From the NCBI RefSeq assembly GCF_004353185.1, contig NZ_SMUS01000001.1, positions 1 through 64,000 of the forward strand: a DNA stretch of 64,000 nt, given 5' to 3'. Of the stretch, positions 45,193 to 56,352 are shown in pieces; the first letter of the stretch is position 1, and every line of letters starts with the position of its first letter. Both the position numbers and the translations under genes were made by a program. Below the pieces are notes generated by a model. The model ran no database searches. It saw nothing but the letters and a program-made list of their open reading frames with translations, and was not told the origin of the DNA. Origin of the DNA: Clostridium cuniculi (lineage in GTDB: Bacteria > Bacillota > Clostridia > Clostridiales > Clostridiaceae).

Positions 45193-46068
45193 ATGAATAT
45201 AGAAAGTCTAAAATACTTCTTAGCTGTAGAAAAATATAACAGTTTTTCCTTAGCTGCTGAAGAATTATGTATATCTCAATCTTCATTATCTAAACATATA
45301 AAAAAATTAGAAACAGAACTTAACTGTGTACTTTTTGAAAGATGTACTAGACATATTAATTTAACTGATGCTGGAATTTCTCTAAAAAAGTATGCTTTAA
45401 ATATAGTTGCTAACTATAATGAATTATTAATTGATATAAATAAGTTTACTTCTTCTTGTCCTAAATTATCTATTGGATATATTCCTGTAATAAACCAATA
45501 CAATATCGCTAATCTTATTGGCGATTTTAAAACCAAAATTACAGACTTACAATTAACTTTTCATGAAGGTGAGCATGCTGAAATACTTAATCTATTATTA
45601 TCTCAAAAAATAGATTTTGCATTTTTAAGAAGTGATATATTAGATTATTCAAATTTAGATATTACTCCTTTAGCTGAGGATGAACTTGTACTAATTGTTC
45701 CTAAATCACATCCTCTTTCAAAAAGGAAATATGTTTCTATTTCCGAATTATCAAATGAAAGTTTTATTTCTTTAGGAAAAAAATCTGGAGTTTACGATTT
45801 CTTTGTTAATGAATGTAATAAAGCTTCATTTGAACCTAATGTAATTTGTTTTAATAGCAGAATAGAAAACATAATAGGACTTGTTTCAGCAGGAATGGGA
45901 ATTTCTCCTTTAATGAGAAAAGCTGTAGAGTGCTTTGATAAAAAGAATATTTCTATTGTTCTTTTAAAAGAAAAAATTTATAGCACCTTATGCTTGGTAC
46001 ATCTAAAAGATAAGAATTTCTCAAAAGTAGAAAAAGATTTTAAGAACTTTTTAATTAATAATATATAG
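45193..46068 (+). CDS. LysR-family regulator
   Basis: 291 residues. Helix-turn-helix MNIESLKYFLAVEKYNSFSLAAEELCISQSSLSKHIKKLETELNCVLFER, then a substrate-binding domain with VLIVPKSHPLS and GLVSAGMGISPLM. It is divergent from the ubiX-remnant/ubiD pair, as LysR activators of phenolic-acid decarboxylase operons usually are. Two palindromes lie between them. Probable ligand: an aromatic acid. Confidence 0.92.
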   Translation: MNIESLKYFLAVEKYNSFSLAAEELCISQSSLSKHIKKLETELNCVLFERCTRHINLTDAGISLKKYALNIVANYNELLIDINKFTSSCPKLSIGYIPVINQYNIANLIGDFKTKITDLQLTFHEGEHAEILNLLLSQKIDFAFLRSDILDYSNLDITPLAEDELVLIVPKSHPLSKRKYVSISELSNESFISLGKKSGVYDFFVNECNKASFEPNVICFNSRIENIIGLVSAGMGISPLMRKAVECFDKKNISIVLLKEKIYSTLCLVHLKDKNFSKVEKDFKNFLINNI

Positions 46069-46070
46069 CT

Positions 46071-46109
46071 CAAAGCACATCATTAAATAATTTTAATGAT
46101 GTGCTTTTG
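46071..46109 (+). terminator. LysR-gene terminator
   Basis: A perfect 16-bp stem AAAGCACATCATTAAA (46072-46087) with TTTAATGATGTGCTTT (46092-46107). Its right arm overlaps the first codons of the following DUF2798-like frame. Confidence 0.75.
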
Positions 46110-46110
46110 C

Positions 46111-46530
46111 ATGGTTTTAGGTATGACTATTTATAATATGATATTAAACGAAGGTTTTCATTCTAATTTATTAAATAACTTATTAAAAGATTTTTGGCTT
46201 GGTTTTATAGTTGCACTTTTATTAGATGTATTTATCGTTGGAAAACTTGCTAAACCATTAGCTTTTAAAATAGTAAAACCTAATAAAGAAACTAAACAAA
46301 TTAAAATCATAATTGCAATTTCATCTTGTATGGTAGTTGGAATGGTTTTATTTATGTCTATGTTTGGTGCTATAGTTTCATCCGGCTTTACTATTGCTGC
46401 TTTAAAATTATATCCATTATGCATATTAAGAAATTTTATAATGGCTTTACCTTTAAATTTACTTATTGTATCTCCAATAGTAAGATTTTTATTTAATAAA
46501 ATTTTTCCAGTTAAATTAGCTTATAAATAA
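46111..46530 (+). pseudogene. DUF2798-like membrane protein, N-terminally truncated
   Basis: Homologous sequence is readable from MCFCMVLGMTIYNMILNEGF (codons from 46099) to the end, including GFIVALLLDVFIVGKLAKPLAFK and ALPLNLLIVSPIVRFLFNKIF, four membrane segments as in DUF2798. The usual first ~15 residues are absent, the first readable codons lie in the LysR-gene terminator, and no ribosome site precedes any start. The first plausible ATG outside the hairpin is 46111. It may be a decaying gene, although the remaining ~140 codons are intact. Confidence 0.6.
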
Positions 46531-46536
46531 TATTAT

Positions 46537-46593
46537 TTAAATAAAGAGTGTCCCAAAGAATTATATTTTATCTCCAAGACACTCTTTATTTAT
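46537..46593. terminator. Bidirectional terminator
   Basis: ATAAAGAGTGTC (46541-46552) with GACACTCTTTAT (46578-46589) between convergent genes. Confidence 0.7.
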
Positions 46594-46611
46594 AATAATA
46601 AATATTTTATA

Positions 46612-48102
<1,491 letters not shown>

Positions 48103-48129
48103 TTAATGTTTAACTCTATCTTTATATTA

Positions 48130-48142
48130 TTCATTTTATGAA
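48130..48142. promoter_or_regulatory. DeoR-regulator box at the GH1 gene
   Basis: TTCATTTTATGAA, almost identical to the box at 49072-49084, lies about 65 bases before the GH1 start. Confidence 0.55.
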
Positions 48143-48257
48143 CATTTGTCAATCATAAAATTCATTTTTATTCATTTTTAGAACTTTATTGTTCTATAAA
48201 TATCATTTAATGAAATATAATCCTCAACTATATAAACATTATTTATTTTTTTGTAAA

Positions 48258-48286
48258 TAAAAAAAAGCCGAATAAATCAGCTTTTA
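48258..48286 (-). terminator. Terminator of the DeoR-family gene
   Basis: AAAAGCCGA (48263-48271) with TCAGCTTTT (48277-48285), followed on the minus strand by T8. The rest of 48067-48295 holds only the operator at 48130. Confidence 0.7.
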
Positions 48287-48295
48287 ACTACTTTT

Positions 48296-49036
48296 CTAAT
48301 ATATTATTTTTGCTTTTTCATCTTCAAATTCTACTTTTGAATTAGTTATTATTGTTGCTTGTGAGAAATCTCCATAAGTATAAAATTTTCTTACATTGAA
48401 TTTTGATGTATCCGCAAGAATGTAACATAAATCAGAAGATTTTATTACAGCCTTCTTCACTTCTCCATCTTCTAACATCATTGTGGTAAATCCACTTCTT
48501 GAGTCAATTCCCATAGTTCCTAAAAATGCCTTATCAAAATTCATTGAAGATATCTTTTTTACAATATCTTCTCCTATAATTAAATTCTTTTCAGGTTTTG
48601 CATATCCTCCAAGAATATAAGTGTTTATACCCATTGCCATAAGCTTTTGTATATGTAATATACCATTAGTTACAACAGTAATATTCTTAGCTTTAATGTT
48701 ATCTATCATATAATAGCATGTTGATCCTGAATCAATAAATATTACATCATTATCCTTAATTAACTCTGCTGCCTTTTGCGCAATTTTAATCTTTTCTTCT
48801 TTTTTTTCATTAAAAATCTCTCTAAAATCAGTAGGTAAAGACTCTTCTTCATTATCAACTATTTCAGCACCACCACGAACTCTTTTTAGCAAATTCTTTT
48901 CTTCCATTGCTATTAGCGTTCTCCTTACTGTTGATCTAGATAATTGAAACTTTTCCATAAGTTCATCTACTGATGCATACTTTTTTTCTTTTAGGTATTC
49001 AGAAATATCTATCCATCTATCTATAAGAAGTACCAT
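48296..49036 (-). CDS. DeoR-family sugar regulator
   Basis: 246 residues. The N-terminal helix-turn-helix YASVDELMEKFQLSRSTVRRTLIAMEEKNLLKRVRGGAE is followed by a DeoR sensor domain with IFIDSGSTCYYM, VVTNGI, YILGGYAK and KAFLGTMGID, which binds phosphorylated sugars in this family. It lies directly upstream of the 6-phospho-beta-glucosidase gene, and matching palindromes occur before both genes, so it probably regulates both. Confidence 0.9.
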   Translation of the reverse strand: MVLLIDRWIDISEYLKEKKYASVDELMEKFQLSRSTVRRTLIAMEEKNLLKRVRGGAEIVDNEEESLPTDFREIFNEKKEEKIKIAQKAAELIKDNDVIFIDSGSTCYYMIDNIKAKNITVVTNGILHIQKLMAMGINTYILGGYAKPEKNLIIGEDIVKKISSMNFDKAFLGTMGIDSRSGFTTMMLEDGEVKKAVIKSSDLCYILADTSKFNVRKFYTYGDFSQATIITNSKVEFEDEKAKIIY

Positions 49037-49071
49037 AATTAATTCACCTTGCTTTTAATTTATTCAAACTG

Positions 49072-49084
49072 TTCATTATATGAA
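49072..49084. promoter_or_regulatory. DeoR-regulator box at its own gene
   Basis: TTCATTATATGAA, extended by G and C to GTTCATTATATGAAC, is a perfect-arm palindrome 36 bases before the start codon. Confidence 0.55.
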
Positions 49085-49141
49085 CAAAATGGTAACACTA
49101 TTTAATTTTAATGTCAATAAAAAGCTTTAATAGAAATAATA

Positions 49142-49540
49142 TTAATCTTCCACCTCTATCAAATTACTATAATACTTAGTTTTTCCTGATAGCACATCAT
49201 CATAAAACTGTTGTTTCCAATTTATATACTCAACACATTCTTGTAATTCATTAATTCTATCTAACAGTTCATCCTTTTGCTTATCAAGAATTATTTTACG
49301 CTCAGGAATACTAGATTCACCTTCTAGACATAACTTAATATAAATTTTCATATCCTGAATACTCATACCACACTTTTTAAGACACGTTAAATTTCTTATC
49401 CACTCTATATCATTTTCATCAAAGACTCTATAATTATTTTTATCTCTTTTTACATTTGGAACCAACCCTTCGTTGCAGTAGTATTTTAGTGTCTCATAAG
49501 TCATACCAACCTCTTGACATGCTTGTTTCATAGTATACAT
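49142..49540 (-). CDS. MerR-family regulator
   Basis: 132 residues. N-terminal winged helix YTMKQACQEVGMTYETLKYYCNEGLVPNVKRDKNNYRVFDENDIEWI followed by a long dimerisation coiled coil and a short effector tail. There are Cys at several places but not the metal-binding arrangement of MerR/CueR. It is divergent from the aldo/keto reductase gene, whose promoter has the stretched spacer MerR proteins act on. Confidence 0.9.
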   Translation of the reverse strand: MYTMKQACQEVGMTYETLKYYCNEGLVPNVKRDKNNYRVFDENDIEWIRNLTCLKKCGMSIQDMKIYIKLCLEGESSIPERKIILDKQKDELLDRINELQECVEYINWKQQFYDDVLSGKTKYYSNLIEVED

Positions 49541-49572
49541 AAAAATCCTCCAAAAAAAATTTTAATTCCCCC

Positions 49573-49603
49573 TTGCCCGGTTGTTACTACCGAGGTATAC
49601 AAT
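49573..49603 (+). promoter_or_regulatory. MerR-type promoter (19-bp spacer) of the aldo/keto reductase
   Basis: TTGCCC at 49573-49578 and TACAAT at 49598-49603 are separated by 19 bases, with the dyad CGGT (49578-49581)/ACCG (49589-49592) in the spacer. This over-long spacer with a central dyad is the hallmark of MerR-activated promoters. Confidence 0.7.
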
Positions 49604-49647
49604 TATATTGTAAATTTAATTTAGATATAAATCAAGGAGGGTTTATT

Positions 49648-50508
49648 ATGGAATTTGTAACTTTAAATAATGGTGTAAAGATGCCACTTTTAGGATATGG
49701 GGTTTATCAAGTAACAAAAGAGGAATGTGAAGCTTGCGTGCTTGATGCAATAAAAGTAGGATATCGTTTAATTGATACTGCTCAAAGCTATTTCAACGAA
49801 GAAGCTGTTGGAAATGCAATAGAAAAATGTGGAGTTCCACGTGAGGAATTATTTATTACAACTAAAGTATGGATTAGCAACTACGGATATGATAAAACTA
49901 GAGAGTCTGTACTTAATTCTATGAAAAAATTAAAAGTAGATTATCTTGATTTAGTTTTACTACATCAGCCATTTGCTGATTATTATGGAGCTTATCACGC
50001 TCTAGAGGATTTATATAAAGAAGGGAAATTACGTGCAATTGGTGTAAGTAATTTTTATCCTGATAGATTATCTGATATATGTGCTTTTAATGAAATTACA
50101 CCTCAAATAAATCAAGTTGAAACAAATCCATTTAATCAACAAATTGAAGCACAAGAAAATATGATTAAAAATAACGTTCAAATTGAAGCATGGGCTCCAT
50201 TTGGCGAAGGAAGAAACGATATGTTCAATAATCCAGTTTTAAAGAAAATAGCTGATAAATATCAAAAAAGTGTTGCTCAGGTAATTCTAAGATGGTTAAC
50301 TCAAAGAGGTGTTGTTGCGTTAGCCAAATCTGTTAATCCAAATAGAATGCAAGAGAATTTCACAATATTTGACTTTAAGCTATCTGATGATGATATGAAT
50401 ACAATAAAAGAGTTAGATACTAAAAATAGTTTATTCTTTAACCACCAAGATCCAAATACAGTTGATATGTTCGTACAGTTTGTAAATCAAAGAGCTATGT
50501 TAGATTAA
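49648..50508 (+). CDS. Aldo/keto reductase
   Basis: About 286 residues from ATG 49648 with AAGGAGGG upstream; the open frame from 49573 includes the promoter and is not coding there. The catalytic set is readable: Asp and Tyr in DTAQSYFNEEAVG, Lys in FITTKVWIS, His in LVLLHQPF. NADPH-binding end: ALAKSVNPNRMQENF. It reduces aldehydes or 2,5-diketogluconate-like carbonyls. The MerR gene next to it probably induces it under carbonyl stress. Confidence 0.92.
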   Translation: MEFVTLNNGVKMPLLGYGVYQVTKEECEACVLDAIKVGYRLIDTAQSYFNEEAVGNAIEKCGVPREELFITTKVWISNYGYDKTRESVLNSMKKLKVDYLDLVLLHQPFADYYGAYHALEDLYKEGKLRAIGVSNFYPDRLSDICAFNEITPQINQVETNPFNQQIEAQENMIKNNVQIEAWAPFGEGRNDMFNNPVLKKIADKYQKSVAQVILRWLTQRGVVALAKSVNPNRMQENFTIFDFKLSDDDMNTIKELDTKNSLFFNHQDPNTVDMFVQFVNQRAMLD

Positions 50509-50582
50509 AATAAATCATAGTAATATTTATCATTTTTAATGTTAATTAGCAGCCATTCATAATATGAATGACTGCTATTATT

Positions 50583-51746
50583 TTAATAACATTCTTCTAA
50601 AATTGTTAAAATTTCTTCAGCATTAAGTTTTTTATATCCACCACCAAGTACAGTGGATTTTGCAATAAGTGGCAACATCTCTTTAGTTGCTCCAAGTTCT
50701 CTAAGTGAAGTTACCATTCCACATTCTTTAATAAACGCTTCTAAACAATTAAGCCCTTCTTTTGCAATATCATCCTTGTTCTTTCCTTCTTCTGATACAT
50801 TCCATACATTCTTCGCAAATCTTACAAACTTATCTAATCCATAAGAGTAAATATAACGATAATATGGAATAGAAATTGCCGCTAATCCCATACCATGAGC
50901 ACAATCTGTATATGCACCTAATTGGTGTTCGATCATGTGAACTTCCCAATCTTGAGTCTTTGAAAGTCCTGCCATGGTATTAAGTGCAAGTGTTGCACTC
51001 CACATAATATTACTTCTCGCCTCATAATCTTCTGGATTCTTAATTGCAACTCTTGCATTATCAATTACAGAGCGAAGAAGTCCTTCAATTACATAATCAG
51101 TTGTATTATTATCATCTCCTGAAAAATACTGCTCCATAAGATGAGATATAATATCAAAAATTCCACTAATCATTTGATATTGTGGAACTGAGAATGTATA
51201 CTCTGGATTTAAAATAGAGAACTTTGGATACACCTCTGATGAATAAACTCTCCCATTTTTAATCTTTAATTCTTCATTTGTTATAACAGAACCACCATTC
51301 ATTTCTGACCCTGTACCAACCATTGTTAAAACTGACCCTACAGGTATAATTTTATTTGTAATTGGTTCAAAATTCATCCAATATCTTTTAAAAGCATCTC
51401 CTTCACAATAAGCAGAAACTGAAATTGCCTTAGCACAGTCTATTACTGAACCTCCACCAACTGCTAAAATAAAGTCTACCTTATTGTTACGTACTAGCTC
51501 CCCACCTTCTAATACTTTCTTATAAGTAGGGTTTGACATAACTCCAGAAAGCTCTACAACTTTTTTTCCACTCTCATTTAATATTTTAATTATTTCATCA
51601 TATAATCCAATTTTCTTTATAGAACTCTTTCCATACATTAAAAGCACCGTTTCTCCAAAATTTTTCAACTCTTCTTTTAATTTACTTAAAGAATTCTTCC
51701 CAAAATGTATTCTTGTTGGGTTATAATAAGTAAAATCAAATAACAT
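50583..51746 (-). CDS. Iron-containing alcohol dehydrogenase (butanol dehydrogenase-like)
   Basis: 387 residues. GGGSVIDCAKAIS nucleotide-binding motif, VLTMVGTGSEMNGGSVITNEE, and metal ligands in DIISHLMEQYF and IEHQLGAYTDCAHGMGLA. Length and motifs fit the BdhA/YqhD branch, NAD(P)H-dependent reduction of aldehydes to alcohols. It is a single gene between the aldo/keto reductase and the acetyltransferase remnant; both oxidoreductases may serve aldehyde removal. Confidence 0.92.
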   Translation of the reverse strand: MLFDFTYYNPTRIHFGKNSLSKLKEELKNFGETVLLMYGKSSIKKIGLYDEIIKILNESGKKVVELSGVMSNPTYKKVLEGGELVRNNKVDFILAVGGGSVIDCAKAISVSAYCEGDAFKRYWMNFEPITNKIIPVGSVLTMVGTGSEMNGGSVITNEELKIKNGRVYSSEVYPKFSILNPEYTFSVPQYQMISGIFDIISHLMEQYFSGDDNNTTDYVIEGLLRSVIDNARVAIKNPEDYEARSNIMWSATLALNTMAGLSKTQDWEVHMIEHQLGAYTDCAHGMGLAAISIPYYRYIYSYGLDKFVRFAKNVWNVSEEGKNKDDIAKEGLNCLEAFIKECGMVTSLRELGATKEMLPLIAKSTVLGGGYKKLNAEEILTILEECY

Positions 51747-51815
51747 AAATTTTCCTCCTAAACCTTCTAATAATATTTATTTTTCATTTTTATTATTTTT
51801 TTAAATAAATTAATT

Positions 51816-52079
51816 TTAATCTTCTCTAATAATTTTAATTAATTTTGCTGGAACTCCACCTACAACAGTATTAGAATCAACATCCTTAGTAACTACTGCT
51901 CCTGCGACAATAATAGCATTATTACCAATGGTTACTCCTGGAACTACTGTTACATTCGCTCCAATCCACACATTCTCTCCTATAATAACCGGTGATGGTT
52001 TCATACCAATACGTACTTCTGGCTCAAAATTATGATTAAGAGTTGTAAGAACAACATTGTGTCCTAATAATTTTAATAT
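51816..52079 (-). pseudogene. Maltose O-acetyltransferase-like remnant (C-terminal half)
   Basis: An in-frame stop at 52080-52082 is followed by 88 codons of left-handed beta-helix hexapeptide repeats: [53 protein letters not shown], and [13 protein letters not shown]. Complete family members have about 185-200 residues; the N-terminal half is missing, replaced by the terminator of the MerR gene at 52124. A translation from the internal ATG at 52004 would give 62 residues, too few for a trimeric enzyme. Confidence 0.8.
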
Positions 52080-52081
52080 TT

Positions 52082-52118
52082 AGAGAAATAGGTAGTAAAC
52101 TTTACAACCTATTTCTAT
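52082..52118 (-). terminator. Terminator of the DXS-like/MerR unit
   Basis: GAAATAGGT (52085-52093) with ACCTATTTC (52107-52115), plus GTAAA/TTTAC inside. Confidence 0.65.
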
Positions 52119-52123
52119 CTAAA

Positions 52124-52528
52124 TTATTTTAAACTCATATTTTTTTCTTTATGAACTTCTTCAGTTCCAGCCTGAATGGCCTTTTCATAATAAGAAATTT
52201 TATGTTCAATTACACTCATTATTTTATTAAGTTCTTCCATTTGTTCTTTAACAACATCTTTCCTTTTAAGAAATATATCTAATCTATCCTCTAATGTATT
52301 ATCACCTTCTAGACACATATCCATATATCTCTTAATATCCTTTATTGGCATTCCTGAAGCTTTCATACAAGATATTATCTCTAATGTTCTTAAATCTGAC
52401 TCCTTAAAAATACGAGTACCATTTTCCTTTTTTTCAATAAATGGCAATAACCCTTCTTTATCATAATAACGTAATGTTGGTACTGAAACACCCATTTTAT
52501 CTGCAACTTGTTTAATTGTATATGTCAT
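52124..52528 (-). CDS. MerR-family regulator 2
   Basis: 134 residues. YTIKQVADKMGVSVPTLRYYDKEGLLPFIEKKENGTRIFKESDLRTLEIISCMKASGMPIKDIKRYMDMCLEG is a typical MerR head, followed by a coiled coil. It lies 41 bases downstream of the DXS-like gene on the same strand and probably shares its transcript. GGGGAAGG provides its ribosome site. Target and ligand are unknown. Confidence 0.9.
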   Translation of the reverse strand: MTYTIKQVADKMGVSVPTLRYYDKEGLLPFIEKKENGTRIFKESDLRTLEIISCMKASGMPIKDIKRYMDMCLEGDNTLEDRLDIFLKRKDVVKEQMEELNKIMSVIEHKISYYEKAIQAGTEEVHKEKNMSLK

Positions 52529-52569
52529 TATAGATACACCTTCCCCTAATGTAACATTTATAATTACTA

Positions 52570-54336
52570 TTATTTTAGCGCAGTTTTAATATCATTAACA
52601 ATTAAATCCTCTGTTAAATGATAACGTTCATATAATTCCTCTAATGATACTCTATCAGTAAATTCCTTTGTAGCACCAAAGTTTAATACCTTCATATTTT
52701 TATCTCCATAGAATCTTGAAATCTTTTCTCCGAATCCTCCATCAAGAACTCCATCTTCTAATGTAACTACTAGTTTATGATTATCTAATAAATCTGTTAA
52801 TAAATCCTTATCAACTCCTGTAATAAATCTAGGGTTTATTAATGTGGCCTTTATTCCTGTTTCACTCTGTAATTTTTCTTGAACTCTTTTTCCTAAATCA
52901 TAGAATGAACCAAGACCAATAATTGCAACTTCACTTCCATCTATAGTTTTTTCATAAACATTTAAATTATGGAAGTCAGCTTTAACCTTAACTCCTGTTG
53001 AAATAACATTCCCGTTTGGTACACGTATAGCTACCGGATGATTCTTTTGTTCTATTCCCCATTCTATCATAGCAAGACACTCTTCTTTACTAGTTGGAGC
53101 AAGATATACTATATTAGGTATATTAGAAATTAACGGTATATCAAATATTCCTAAGTGAGTAACATCGCCTCCAGTTATTCCAGCCCAAGAAACCATAATA
53201 AGTGCAGGATTATTATTTATTGCAAGATCTTGTGATAATTGGTCATATGTTCTTTGAACAAATGAACTCAAAATTGATAATACTGGTTTTCCACCTTGTG
53301 AAGCTATTCCTGATGCAAATGCTACTGCATGTTCTTCTGCTATTCCAACATCTACATATTGCTCTTTAAGACTTTCTTCTTGTCTAAAATAATTTAATCC
53401 TGCTGGAGCTGGAGTAGCTGCTGTTATTGCCACAATCTTTTTATCCTTTTTAGCCTTTTCAACTAAAAACTTTCCTGCAATATCAGTATAGCTTTCTGGG
53501 AATTCAATTATATCTGACTCTTTATTTTCTAAATCAAATGGCATTACCCAATGAAAAGCTTCTTTGTTTTTCTCTGCCTCTTCATATCCTTTACCCTTAA
53601 TAGTATGAATATGAACTACAACTGGATGTTCTGTATCTTTTACTTTATTAAATGTTTCTATCAAGGCTTCAACATTATTTCCTTCACCTACATAGTAATA
53701 TTCAAATCCTAAAGCTTTAAAAAAGTTATTTTCTGAAGCTCCATTAGTTTCTCTAAGTTCAGCTAAATTTTTATATAGTCCCCCATGATTTTCTGCAATA
53801 GACATATCATTATCATTTACTACTATTATTATATTTTTTCCTGATTCTGCTGCATTATTTAGACCTTCATAAGCTTCTCCACCACTTAGAGATCCATCTC
53901 CAATTACAGCTATAATATTTTCCTTTTCTCCCTTCACATCTCTAGCTTTAGCTAATCCGCATGCTAAGCTAATTGAAGTAGAAGTATGGCCTACAGTAAA
54001 GAAATCATGCTCACTTTCATGTTGAGATGTATATCCAGTTATCTCTCCAAATTTTTCTGGATTAATGAAATTTTCTTTTCTTCCAGTTAAAATTTTATGT
54101 GGATATGATTGATGTGAAACATCATAGACTATTTTATCTATTGGTGAATTAAAAACATAATGTAATGCAATAGTTGCTTCCACCATTCCTAAGTTAGGTC
54201 CAAAATGTCCACCTGTCTTACTAACTTTTTTTATTAATACATCTCTTACTTCTTCTGCTAATATATTTAATTCTTCTTGATTAAGATTTTTTAAATCCTT
54301 TGGTTCATTTATTTTATTTAAGATACTCCCTTTCAT
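52570..54336 (-). CDS. DXS/transketolase-like thiamine diphosphate enzyme
   Basis: 588 residues, slightly short for 1-deoxy-D-xylulose 5-phosphate synthase (about 620). NLNQEELNILAEEVRDVLIKKVSKTGGHFGPNLGMVEATIALHYVF, YDVSHQSYPHKILTGR, GDGSLSGGEAYEGLN (ThDP motif) and VDVGIAEEHAVAFASGIA are clear DXS-family traits. It is not beside isoprenoid genes; its partner is a MerR regulator, and the relics of an aquaporin and an acetyltransferase flank it. It may be a second, specialised paralogue. Function as a true DXS is plausible but unproven. Confidence 0.8.
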   Translation of the reverse strand: MKGSILNKINEPKDLKNLNQEELNILAEEVRDVLIKKVSKTGGHFGPNLGMVEATIALHYVFNSPIDKIVYDVSHQSYPHKILTGRKENFINPEKFGEITGYTSQHESEHDFFTVGHTSTSISLACGLAKARDVKGEKENIIAVIGDGSLSGGEAYEGLNNAAESGKNIIIVVNDNDMSIAENHGGLYKNLAELRETNGASENNFFKALGFEYYYVGEGNNVEALIETFNKVKDTEHPVVVHIHTIKGKGYEEAEKNKEAFHWVMPFDLENKESDIIEFPESYTDIAGKFLVEKAKKDKKIVAITAATPAPAGLNYFRQEESLKEQYVDVGIAEEHAVAFASGIASQGGKPVLSILSSFVQRTYDQLSQDLAINNNPALIMVSWAGITGGDVTHLGIFDIPLISNIPNIVYLAPTSKEECLAMIEWGIEQKNHPVAIRVPNGNVISTGVKVKADFHNLNVYEKTIDGSEVAIIGLGSFYDLGKRVQEKLQSETGIKATLINPRFITGVDKDLLTDLLDNHKLVVTLEDGVLDGGFGEKISRFYGDKNMKVLNFGATKEFTDRVSLEELYERYHLTEDLIVNDIKTALK

Positions 54337-54477
54337 ACTTTACCTCCTGATACATTATCATCTAAATTAATTATTTCTAAAATTAAAGAAATTAATTCTT
54401 CCATATTATTGAATTATATCAACAAATTTATCTTACAGGGTAAAGTTAACTTTAGGTCAATACTTTTTTTATATTTC

Positions 54478-54753
54478 TTAAAGTATTATTAAAAAGCTTA
54501 TAAATGGAACTAGCCTCCATTCAAAACTTCCATTCAAAGTTTTAGCTATTGTACACGCCGGATTTAAATGTGCGCCACTTATATCTCCTACTGTATAAAT
54601 AGCTAGTATAACCGCAAATCCCCACGCTAAATTTATTGCTACTGATCCAATTTTATATGTTCTTGATTCTTTTAATTAGTTTCCTTGTATAACTCCACAT
54701 CCTATAAATATTAAAATTGCTACTCCTATAAATTCTGCTAAAAATACATTCAT
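54478..54753 (-). pseudogene. Aquaporin/glycerol facilitator (GlpF-like) remnant
   Basis: GAGGGGAAATAATT precedes the ATG at 54751-54753. The readable frame starts MNVFLAEFIGVAILIFIGCGVIQGN, meets TAA at 54676-54678, and continues in the same frame with INLAWGFAVILAIYTVGDISGAHLNPACTIAK. SGAHLNPA is the first NPA box of the family. It stops at 54478-54480, so two thirds of the ~240-residue protein, including the second NPA, are gone. Confidence 0.82.
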
Positions 54754-54785
54754 AATTATTTCCCCTCTTCAGAAATCATTGCATA

Positions 54786-54828
54786 AAGCGAGGAACCACT
54801 TTGAAATATATCAAAGTGATTCCTCTTA
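54786..54828 (-). terminator. Hairpin after the beta-glucoside operon
   Basis: GAGGAACCACTTTGA (54790-54804) with TCAAAGTGATTCCTC (54811-54825), one mismatch. It lies after the GH1 gene; the T-run is weak. Confidence 0.65.
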
Positions 54829-54873
54829 TCTTTCCTATATTAATAATTACATTACCCTTTATACCATATTTAA

Positions 54874-56325
<1,452 letters not shown>

Positions 56326-56352
56326 TTATCTAGTATATTTTTGCTTGATTTT

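Noticed and set aside
52529-52569. A MerR-type operator before the second MerR gene
   Set aside because: AAGGTG-like dyad halves are present, but the would-be -10 overlaps the start codon and the stretch is better explained as a ribosome site within a DXS-MerR transcript.
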